From: Promethearchaeota archaeon
GTDB taxonomy: Archaea > Asgardarchaeota > Lokiarchaeia > Sigynarchaeales > SOKP01
Length of the DNA: 21,058 bases
NCBI GenBank assembly: GCA_004524515.1
Contig: SDNV01000042.1
Span: 1 to 21,058 of the forward strand
Direction: 5' to 3'
Numbering within the stretch: the first letter of the stretch is position 1; the number at the start of each line of letters is the position of its first letter. Both the position numbers and the translations under genes were made by a program. Under the pieces are notes generated by a model. It did not search any database. It was not told where the DNA came from and saw only the letters and a list, made by a program, of their open reading frames with translations. Positions 15,101-21,058 of the stretch are shown here, piece by piece.

Positions 15101-17120
15101 CATAATCTCCCATTACGACATAATTCTGGGCTATATCAAGCAATTTGTAAGCTTCACTTTTTCGATTTTCTCTATGTTCCATTTCTTTTTCATGTAATCG
15201 TAATGTAATCTCTTTTTCCTTTAATTTTTCTCGTTCTAATTGTAATTGAGTTTTTAATGCGGTTTGGAATTCTCGTTCCTCTTTCTCTCTTTCTATAGCA
15301 TTTTGTAATTCCTTTTGTTTTGCTATTAATGTTTCTCTTTTTCTTTCTTCAATTTCTTTTATTGATTTTTCGATTAAAGGTAATTCATCTGTCCATTGAA
15401 TCTCAGCAAAAATATTGCCTGCATTTTGATAAGAATAGATAGCTCTATCAAAATCTCCTTTTTTAAGATAATTTTGCCCTGCTTCCAGAAACTGAAAAGC
15501 CTTAATCTTGCCTTGTTCTCGAGATTTTAATTCTTCTTCTCTAGCCTTGAGAATAATTTCTTTTTGTGTTATCTTTTTACGCTCTCTAATTAACAGTTTT
15601 TCAATTTGATCTTGAAATTCTAATTCTCTTTTATTTCTCTCTTCGTTTTTCTTTAAAATTGCTAATTCTTGTTCTAATTGGTAATCTTTCCTTTCTTTTA
15701 TATTTGAAATGGTTGCTTCAATTGTCGGATAATAAGATTCCCATCCCGGTCCTAATTCTTTTAGCTTTTCAAAAGCTTTTTCATATTCCTCTATAGCTTT
15801 AGCATAGTCTCCTTTTTCTTTTAAAATTTTATCCGCATTATTTAAAAAATTGAAAAATTGGCTTTCCTTTTCAGTTTGTTTTAATTTTTCTTTTTCAAAA
15901 TCCCTTCTTCGTGATTCTATTTCTTGAGTCGATTGAACAAATTTTTCTTTTTGCTTTTCATGAATAGTCTTTTGGAGTTGATATAACTCATCTTCTCTTT
16001 TTTTCTTAATTTGTTCAGCTCGTATCTCTTTATTTTTCTTTTCTTTTATGTCATTAATAAAGTTCAGTATCGGTTGAATATAAGAATCCCAGGATATAGA
16101 TTTTAATAATTCTATAGCATTCTGAAATTGTACAATTGCTTCCTCATATTTTTTCTCTCTTTCGAGGTTTTTTGCGAAATCAATTAAATTAAACGCCTTA
16201 TTTTGAATCTCTTCCTCCTTTTGCTTTCGAAATTCAAATTCCCTAACTTTCTCTTTTCGAATTTTATCTTCAGATTCCACTTTAGGTGATATTGGGATTG
16301 TTGTAGTTTTTAGCGAATCAATAGCTTGTTTTTGCCTCTGAATTTCAATATGTTCAAAATTTAATTTGTCTTTTTTGAGTTTTTCAATTAAAAGTTGTAA
16401 ATTTTTTGTCTGATCAGTCCATCCAATTGAATTTAATAGTTTAATTGCTTCTTGATAGTTTTGAATAGCATTATCAAATCTTTTTTCTTTCTCAAAAGTT
16501 TTTGCAAAATCTATTAATTTAAAGGCATCATTCTGGATCTGATCTTCTTTCTGCCTTTTAGCTTCATAGGCAATTAGACTATCTGACTTTTTTTCGATTT
16601 CTGGTTCTATTGTTTTTATGCTTTGGGTATATGTTTTGGAATCTACTGGAGTTTGAATTTTCGATTCTTGGGATATTTTTTGACGCTCAGCATTTTGTGC
16701 TAAGACTAATATTTTAGATTTTAGATTTTCAAGTTGGGTTTCTGTCCAACCTGCTTCTACCAATAACTTAATAGCAGACATATACTGCTTAATGGCATCT
16801 TTAAAATAACCATTTTGTTCCAGATTTTTCGCCCCATCTAGTATCGCAAAAGCCTGATTTTGGAGTTTATCTAGTTCTGCTTGTTTGGTTTGTTTTTGAT
16901 AAATTTTTTCATGTTCTAAAAACTTTTTGATCTCTGCTATTCTATTATAAATATCTTCAATACGATGGGGTAAATACCCAGATTGCTTCAAATATTCTGC
17001 AGCTTGTTGATAATTTTCAATAGCCTTTAGCCAATTCTTTTGTTCTTCCAGCTTATCTGTCTCATTCAATAAACCTAATGCTTTTTCAGCTAATTCTTGG
17101 GGTGTTAATTTTTTTTGCAT
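12150..17120 (-). CDS. Giant TPR/MIT-like and coiled-coil repeat protein, 1656 aa
   Basis: I do not recognise a named family. The protein consists of 14 helical units of about 55 residues. An average unit reads A-F-x-L-L-D-x-A, then a short turn with G/N-D/Y, then A-I-x-x-Y-x-x-A-x-x-I-L, then E/S-I-G/Q-W or F-P, then a third amphipathic helix ending K-x-K/R. This looks like a TPR hairpin plus a third helix, also reminiscent of MIT domains. Units begin near residues 11, 87, 196, 306, 421, 538, 653, 769, 886, 1003, 1117, 1231, 1345 and 1463, separated by Lys/Glu/Gln-rich coiled-coil linkers of about 55-60 residues; linkers of units 6-8 share EEREFQ. The tail (1517-1656) is charged coiled coil. 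There is no membrane segment, signal peptide or catalytic motif. A long structural scaffold in the cytosol is inferred. Confidence 0.9.
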   Translation of the reverse strand: MQKKLTPQELAEKALGLLNETDKLEEQKNWLKAIENYQQAAEYLKQSGYLPHRIEDIYNRIAEIKKFLEHEKIYQKQTKQAELDKLQNQAFAILDGAKNLEQNGYFKDAIKQYMSAIKLLVEAGWTETQLENLKSKILVLAQNAERQKISQESKIQTPVDSKTYTQSIKTIEPEIEKKSDSLIAYEAKRQKEDQIQNDAFKLIDFAKTFEKEKRFDNAIQNYQEAIKLLNSIGWTDQTKNLQLLIEKLKKDKLNFEHIEIQRQKQAIDSLKTTTIPISPKVESEDKIRKEKVREFEFRKQKEEEIQNKAFNLIDFAKNLEREKKYEEAIVQFQNAIELLKSISWDSYIQPILNFINDIKEKKNKEIRAEQIKKKREDELYQLQKTIHEKQKEKFVQSTQEIESRRRDFEKEKLKQTEKESQFFNFLNNADKILKEKGDYAKAIEEYEKAFEKLKELGPGWESYYPTIEATISNIKERKDYQLEQELAILKKNEERNKRELEFQDQIEKLLIRERKKITQKEIILKAREEELKSREQGKIKAFQFLEAGQNYLKKGDFDRAIYSYQNAGNIFAEIQWTDELPLIEKSIKEIEERKRETLIAKQKELQNAIEREKEEREFQTALKTQLQLEREKLKEKEITLRLHEKEMEHRENRKSEAYKLLDIAQNYVVMGDYENAIKYYRQVANIFAEIQWSNEVNLIQEAIIEIENKKRETQIQKQKEFQTALEKEREEREFQEKISKDMQENIQNLKQREIKLKEQEQEIDHLEKRKGEAFQLLDKAQNLLMLKNADEALEIYYNVINIFAQIQWQDEIPIIQNAIKEIKAKEEEKELWKQKTMQKALEEATQYRQFIEDLKNQREIEKVKLMEKTEFIEKQKEINAQLSAKQEHAFKIIDEGDDLLKQEQFNEAITRFKEAISILSETGWEPSYLGLLQENIEMIKNRKLEIEEEKEKEKQSMQKRQREEQDFQQKVAKELKTEKERIKAKKIEIQKREQLKAKIESNKTQAFDLMEQAEDLLNKGQYELSLEKYRQAELILNEIQFPTQVIKDTILKVEERRRSEIIEKEKELEKQLKKNQEEFFFNQKIAERLKTEKQKMQLKQIQIQKKEGLREYMEKRKEDAFNLLKEAEIFLNQYQYDKSLELYESAELILSEIQYPINVIRDMIHKVKEKKNVYEIAKQKEIEIKIQKERELYEFQKKITDNFKKEKQRLTERKLVLEEKEKLKTILESKRQEAFEILDKAQNFTKNSNYNEAIEYYRKAELILNELHFPTDSVKEMISNVLNLKDDREKLKELELRNELKQLEEQKQLNILIEERKRQEEEKKIAQKLALQEREKLIQEQKSQREAAYALLEEAGKYLKRKVPDYDKAISLYYQAKKILSDRIGWEPEIKNLDYLIKDLQQEKANLIEKQKFEAQQQLKRQQEFELFKEEMRRKKIDHEKQMEDQRSKLKNFEDKKQRDNELRDEGLNLIDKGKRKAEMKNFNGAYEIFEKAITLFREIGWNDQIKYIETEIKNTKNLEQKFTQELIEREKLKDELEKQRQEELERWRKEDIRKRATIGEVGNLADEVSDLLKNRDEKLKLLEQEKKQQVKIEAKEFSRNMGKMLKIKQELLSELEKSKKEEQKRKEEQQKAKDRKEVDEIAKMLRDLKKKNETK
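12573..17090 (-). repeat. 14 tandem protein repeats, period ~110-118 residues
   Basis: Unit starts 3 to 14 are spaced 110, 115, 117, 115, 116, 117, 117, 114, 114, 114 and 118 residues apart (about 345 bp), while the first two steps are 76 and 109. Subgroups share a turn signature. Units 6, 7 and 8 have EIQW or QIQW. Units 10, 11 and 12 have EIQFP, EIQYP and ELHFP. Units 2, 3, 9, 13 and 14 have GW preceded by A, I or T. Adjacent alike units suggest block duplication. DNA-level identity looks low, so the array is old rather than a recent tandem duplication. Confidence 0.85.
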
Positions 17121-17341
17121 TTTAAAATTTCCCCTCTTAAGAGTAAATTTATTTATTAATTGAATATTTCAAAAAAACAATTATAATTATTACTGTAATT
17201 TAAAATACCTAAGTAATTTAAAGTTTTGATATTATTTTGATTATAAAAATTTGAATTATTAAAAATTAAGTTTGTTAAGTCTTTATGTAAGGTAAAATCA
17301 ATTCAATTAAAACACTAATTAGATTTTAATAAGAATTTATT

Positions 17342-19312
17342 ATGAAAGGTAGTAATGAAAAAATAGTATTAGATTTTGAACCATTATCGAGAAGAGTATA
17401 TTATTCGGATAAAACTCTTTATGATATACTTTTAAAGATAAACGTACCTATTCAGTCTTTATGCGGTGGATCGGGTACCTGTGGGAAATGTAAACTTTTA
17501 ATCCAACAAGGTGAAGAATACTTAATTCCTCCGACGGATGAAGAGAAGAAATTGTTAAGTAAAGAGGAACTTGAAAACGGATGGAGATTAGCCTGTAGAA
17601 CAAAAGTCAATAAAAATTCTGTAAATGATTTGGAAAAAATAAATCCTCCTCAATTTCGGATCTTTTTACCCGAAGAACTTTTACTGGAAGATTTTAAAAT
17701 CTTAACCTCTGGTATAAATAAAGGAATCAAATTAGAACCTAATATTCAAAAATTCTATCTGGAAGTTAATAAACCATCATTAAAAGAACCTGATTCTGAT
17801 TTTGAAAGAATTATTTCGGCGCTTCAATCCCAATACACGGAGTTTGACAATAGAAATTGCTTTTCTATCAATATAAAAGTATTAAATGAACTTTCAAAAA
17901 TTTTAAGAGAAAATGAACACAAAATAACGTTAACTCTCTTAAATAAATATAAGATTATAGCTGTAGAGCCCGGTAATAAAACAAAGCAATGTTTCGGTAT
18001 TGCTTTTGACATTGGTACGACAACCCTTGTAGGATATTTAATAAACCTAAATGATGGAAAAATTTATTCCATTGCTTCCAAACTTAATCAACAAACAGCA
18101 TTTGGGGAAGATGTAGTTACTAGATTAACATATATAAAAAATAATGAAAATGGACTTCAAAAATTAAATTCTGCTGTAATTGATGGCTTAAATGATATAA
18201 TCTTAAAAACCTGTTCCAAATCCAATATTACTCCTTCACAAATCTATGAGGCTAGTGTAGTAGGTAATTCTGTTATGCATCATATCTTTTTAGGATTGGA
18301 TCCCACTTCAATTGGATTAAGTCCATATGTACCTTTAATTAAAAATGGATTAAATGTAAAATCTCGGAACTTAAATTTAAACATAAATAATCAAGGAAAT
18401 GTGTATACTGCCCCACTTATCGCCGGTTTTGTAGGCGCTGATACTGTTGGTGTTATTTTATCTTCTGATATTGAAAATGAGGATGAATTAACTTTAGCAA
18501 TTGATATTGGAACGAATGGAGAATTGATAGTTGGGAATCATAATCTTCTCGCAACGGGTTCATGTGCGGCAGGATCTGCTCTGGAGGGTGCTCATATTAA
18601 GGATGGAATGAGAGCCGCCTCAGGAGCAATAGATTCTATTAAAATTGATCCAAAAACTCTGGATGTAAGTTATACTACTATAAAAAATAAAAATCCTATC
18701 GGTATATGCGGTTCTGGTTTAATTGATGCTGTAGCAGAAATGTTAAAATCCAAAATTCTTACAAGAAGCGGGACTTTTAATAAACAATTAATCAATCATG
18801 ACCGAATCATTAAAGATGACCATAAGATTGAGTTTATTCTTGCTAAAAAAGATGAAACCTCCATAAAAAGAGCCATTACCCTTTCTCAAAATGATATTAG
18901 ACAAATTCAAATGGCAAAAGGCGCTTTTTATGCTGGGTCAAGATTGATCATTAAACAATTAAAAGAAACCCATCAGATTGATAAAAATAACGATTTTAAA
19001 CAAATTTTCTTAGCAGGTGCTTTTGGAAATTACATTGATAAAAGCAATGCGAAGTTTATTGGGATGATACCTGATATCCCTAATGAAAAAATCTTTCAAA
19101 TTGGAAATGCAGCTGGTATCGGTGCTCAATATTGTTTATTAAATAAAGACATAAGAAAAAAGGCCCAGTTGTTATTGAAAAAGATAATGTATGTGGAAAT
19201 AAGCCTCAAAAAAGAATTTCAGAGGGAATTTGCTGAAGCTATGTATTTTCCTCATTTAAATCTCGATTATTTCCAAAGTCTAAAAGAATATAATAGTATA
19301 TCTAAGAGATGA
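17342..19312 (+). CDS. RACo-type corrinoid activator (2Fe-2S + ASKHA ATPase)
   Basis: The protein reduces inactive Co(II) corrinoid proteins back to Co(I) at the cost of ATP, as RACo does for the corrinoid iron-sulfur protein of the Wood-Ljungdahl pathway and RamA-like proteins do for methyltransferases. The N-terminal 2Fe-2S ferredoxin domain has Cys41, Cys47, Cys50 and Cys85 (CGGSGTCGKC and RLACRT). A linker (about 95-215) follows. The ASKHA ATPase core has phosphate-1 AFDIGTTT (221-228), the FGEDVVTR region (254-261), VVGNSVMHH (306-314), phosphate-2 AIDIGTNGE (386-394) and the adenosine loop LAGAFGNYI (557-565). At 656 residues it matches the usual 600-650. No corrinoid protein or methyltransferase gene is adjacent here, so its partner is not shown. 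It is divergent from the giant repeat gene, with 221 bases between the starts. No Shine-Dalgarno; the ATG at 17342 fits the domain start. Confidence 0.92.
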   Translation: MKGSNEKIVLDFEPLSRRVYYSDKTLYDILLKINVPIQSLCGGSGTCGKCKLLIQQGEEYLIPPTDEEKKLLSKEELENGWRLACRTKVNKNSVNDLEKINPPQFRIFLPEELLLEDFKILTSGINKGIKLEPNIQKFYLEVNKPSLKEPDSDFERIISALQSQYTEFDNRNCFSINIKVLNELSKILRENEHKITLTLLNKYKIIAVEPGNKTKQCFGIAFDIGTTTLVGYLINLNDGKIYSIASKLNQQTAFGEDVVTRLTYIKNNENGLQKLNSAVIDGLNDIILKTCSKSNITPSQIYEASVVGNSVMHHIFLGLDPTSIGLSPYVPLIKNGLNVKSRNLNLNINNQGNVYTAPLIAGFVGADTVGVILSSDIENEDELTLAIDIGTNGELIVGNHNLLATGSCAAGSALEGAHIKDGMRAASGAIDSIKIDPKTLDVSYTTIKNKNPIGICGSGLIDAVAEMLKSKILTRSGTFNKQLINHDRIIKDDHKIEFILAKKDETSIKRAITLSQNDIRQIQMAKGAFYAGSRLIIKQLKETHQIDKNNDFKQIFLAGAFGNYIDKSNAKFIGMIPDIPNEKIFQIGNAAGIGAQYCLLNKDIRKKAQLLLKKIMYVEISLKKEFQREFAEAMYFPHLNLDYFQSLKEYNSISKR

Positions 19313-19535
19313 TATATCATATAAGAAAAAAGTTTTTCTAGCCCTTTAGGTATTTTATCTTTATAAATTTTTATAAAATTAACAGAAGAATACAAAAGTA
19401 TAAAATTAGACAATGTTCTATAAGCTTTACCTAAGTAAAAATATTTAAAGCATTAATTTATTAGAATTTTAATTAAGTTTAATTATTTTTCTAATCAAAA
19501 ATTAAATAAATTCTTAAATAAAATTGGTTATAATA

Positions 19536-19543
19536 TTTTATAT
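19536..19543 (+). promoter_or_regulatory. Candidate TATA box for the GTPase gene
   Basis: TTTTATATA-type element 45-52 bases before the ATG at 19588, which would place the transcript start near 19567 and leave a leader of about 20 bases carrying the GAGGA site. Confidence 0.4.
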
Positions 19544-19576
19544 ACAATCAATAAATATTTAAAAATTATAAAAGTC

Positions 19577-19581
19577 GAGGA
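19577..19581 (+). promoter_or_regulatory. Shine-Dalgarno GAGGA of the GTPase gene
   Basis: GAGGA lies 6 bases before the ATG at 19588. It is one of only two convincing ribosome-binding sites in the window and confirms the start. Confidence 0.6.
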
Positions 19582-19587
19582 AACTGT

Positions 19588-20112
19588 ATGAGTAGTTTTA
19601 AACTGAAAGTTCTTTTAACTGGAGCTGCCGCCGTAGGCAAGACTAGTTTAGTTCAACGTTTTATTAAAAATAGATTTCAAGCAAATTATAAATTGACTGT
19701 TGGAGTAGATATTCTCACCAAAGATGTAGAGTTTAGACCCGGAGAAATTGCCACATTGTCAATTTGGGATATTGGAGGACAACAACGCTTTGAGTTTATA
19801 AGAAGTACTTTCTATAAGGGGGCTGCTGGAGCATTGTTAGTTTTTGATCTCACGAGAGAGCAAACGTATACTGAAACAAGAAAATGGCTCACTGAAATAA
19901 GACAATTCGCCGGAGAAAACATACCTTTCGTATTAATTGGAAATAAAGCCGATCTACTTGAGGATGTAGGGGAAGTTATTGATCGATCAGAAGCCCGAGC
20001 ATATGCTGAAAATGAAGGGAGCATTTACATAGAGACTTCAGCAAAAACGGGTGAAAATGTAGATGAGGCATTTACAGAACTTACTCGTCGAATAATTGAC
20101 TCTCGAACATAA
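19588..20112 (+). CDS. Ras/Rab-like small GTPase
   Basis: The 174-residue protein is a single G domain. G1 is GAAAVGKTS (12-20), G2 is Thr37 (YKLTVGVD), and G3 is WDIGGQQRF (60-68), with Gln65 as the catalytic glutamine and an Arf/SRPRB-like 'DIGGQ' instead of the Rab 'DTAGQ'. G4 is NKAD (119-122) and G5 is ETSAKTG (149-155). The YYRGA-like FYKGAAGALLVFDLT is typical of Rab proteins, to which it is closest overall. The chain ends IIDSRT with no cysteine, so C-terminal prenylation is excluded, and no N-terminal amphipathic or glycine motif is seen. It should be cytosolic or recruited through a partner. No GEF or GAP lies in the window. Many such GTPases occur in Asgard genomes; the individual role is unknown. 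Confidence 0.95.
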   Translation: MSSFKLKVLLTGAAAVGKTSLVQRFIKNRFQANYKLTVGVDILTKDVEFRPGEIATLSIWDIGGQQRFEFIRSTFYKGAAGALLVFDLTREQTYTETRKWLTEIRQFAGENIPFVLIGNKADLLEDVGEVIDRSEARAYAENEGSIYIETSAKTGENVDEAFTELTRRIIDSRT

Positions 20113-20242
20113 AGTTAATTAAAATTCTCTTTTTATACTCCTATCTTAATATCTTTATCAGTTTTAACTAATTAATCTCAATTTATTATAATTATTTCAT
20201 TCTAAATGGGAAATTGAAGAAATTTAAGAGAAAAAGTTTATT

Positions 20243-21058
20243 CTAATCGGTATTAATACATTTTGCATTTTCAAATTCTTCACATAAGTCATTATGAATT
20301 ACGCTTATAGCATCCATGAGATTTTCTTTATCCACGACTATAGATAAATTTAACTCTTCAAAACTTTGAGAAATCGCTTTTACTTTAATATTCTTTTTAT
20401 CTAAAGCATTAAATATTTGTGTTTTTGTTTTATTTTCTAATATTTTTAAGCCTGTAATATTTATCACAGCAACAGGTTTGAAAGAAATTTCGAAAAACTC
20501 TGAAAAAAATTCTTCGCTTTTTAAAGCTTTCATTGCTCTTTCAGTATCTTCCCCTTTCACAATAAATGAAGTGCTCACTTCAGAAGAACTCTGGGCTACA
20601 AGCGAAACACTAATTTTATTTTTTGCCATATTTTTGAAAATTTTAGCTAAAACTCCAGGCACATCGACCATACTTCCTGAAGTTACTGTGATAATTGTTG
20701 CTGATTCAACAGCAGAAATACCTTTAATTTGTTCTATATCGGAAAAATCTGAAATTTTTGTAAAATTAACTTTTTCAAGAGGTTTATCAAAATTTCTAAT
20801 TTCTAACGGGATATTTCTTTTTTCTATTACTTCAAGGCATTTTGGATGCAAAACTTTAGCTCCAAAGTTTGCAATTTCCTTTGCCTCTTCGAAATCCAAA
20901 TTTTTAATCAGAGAAGCTTGAGGAACATATTTAGGATCAATAGCTAATAATCCATCCACATCTTTCCATAATATAACTTTAATATCTTTATCATTCGCAG
21001 CATCATATATGGCTCTCGCTAATATGGTTGCGGTATAATCTGATCCACCTCTTCCCAA
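20243..21058 (-). CDS. Aspartate kinase, C-terminal 271 residues
   Basis: This enzyme phosphorylates aspartate, the first step to lysine, threonine and methionine. The gene begins beyond the right edge; the first codon seen (TTG) encodes an internal Leu of the LGRGGSDYTA motif, the substrate-binding signature of aspartokinases. VILWKDVDGLLAIDP and the FGAKVLHPKC segment complete the amino acid kinase domain in this part. About 110 residues in, two ACT-type regulatory domains follow (GISAVESATIITVTSGSMVDVPGVLAKIF and VAVINITGLKI...), which usually bind lysine or threonine for feedback inhibition. The last residues, EEFENAKCINTD, end the protein normally. No homoserine dehydrogenase domain follows, so this is not a ThrA fusion. 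It is convergent with the GTPase gene, with 130 A+T-rich bases between the stops. Confidence 0.93.
   Translation of the reverse strand: MGRGGSDYTATILARAIYDAANDKDIKVILWKDVDGLLAIDPKYVPQASLIKNLDFEEAKEIANFGAKVLHPKCLEVIEKRNIPLEIRNFDKPLEKVNFTKISDFSDIEQIKGISAVESATIITVTSGSMVDVPGVLAKIFKNMAKNKISVSLVAQSSSEVSTSFIVKGEDTERAMKALKSEEFFSEFFEISFKPVAVINITGLKILENKTKTQIFNALDKKNIKVKAISQSFEELNLSIVVDKENLMDAISVIHNDLCEEFENAKCINTD

Noticed and set aside
19309..19320. 12-bp palindrome ATGATATATCAT at the stop of the RACo gene
   Set aside because: Low-complexity A+T sequence overlapping the end of the coding region; such palindromes are expected by chance here.
19812..20024. Minus-strand open frame inside the GTPase gene
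   Set aside because: Shadow of the GTPase coding frame with no motif or start signal of its own.
1..21058. CRISPR arrays, insertion sequences, prophage or defence genes
   Set aside because: No spaced direct repeats at DNA level, no transposase or integrase motif and no terminal inverted repeats were seen.

Overview
The window looks like chromosomal DNA of an Asgard archaeon, most probably of the Lokiarchaeota type. The DNA is strongly A+T-rich. A ubiquitin-type E1, a UBC-fold E2 and a Ras/Rab-like small GTPase sit in one 21-kb stretch together with archaeal features: a PDCD5-like DNA-binding protein, a corrinoid-activator ATPase, a tRNA-Tyr interrupted at position 37/38, and TATA-type promoters with few Shine-Dalgarno sites. 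This assignment rests on gene content only; no marker phylogeny could be run.

Layout. 1-674: the 5' part of an M24 Xaa-Pro peptidase gene (minus strand, cut by the window edge), then the only gene-poor gap longer than 300 bases (675-1155), which holds a possible 32-codon ORF and two small hairpins. 1156-2923: a GNAT acetyltransferase and a divergent orphan seven-helix membrane protein. 3039-6021: an HDAC/AcuC-type deacetylase, an orphan 184-residue protein, and an N-acetylornithine-type carbamoyltransferase. 6173-7548: a probable two-gene operon, a Gfo/Idh/MocA oxidoreductase followed by a PDCD5-like protein. 7673-8767: a cysteine-rich protein combining a winged-helix-like N-terminus with a 2x[4Fe-4S] ferredoxin; its 3' end abuts an intron-containing tRNA-Tyr on the opposite strand.

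9002-11949 is the ubiquitin-like section: a perfect 11-bp-arm palindrome, an E2, a HAD hydrolase, and a convergent UBA3/ThiF-like E1 with its catalytic and zinc cysteines. No ubiquitin-like modifier, RING protein or Rpn11 deubiquitinase is visible, so the rest of that pathway must lie elsewhere.

12150-17120 encodes one 1656-residue protein made of 14 TPR/MIT-like helical units separated by charged coiled-coil linkers. From the third unit on, the spacing is a regular ~110-118 residues. This is the most striking object in the window. It is followed by a divergent RACo-type corrinoid activator (2Fe-2S plus ASKHA ATPase), a soluble-looking small GTPase without a C-terminal cysteine, and the C-terminal half of an aspartate kinase running off the right edge.

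The genes do not form one pathway. The window reads as housekeeping and redox metabolism (arginine and aspartate-family amino acid synthesis, corrinoid/Wood-Ljungdahl support) interleaved with eukaryote-like signalling and cytoskeletal-scale proteins.
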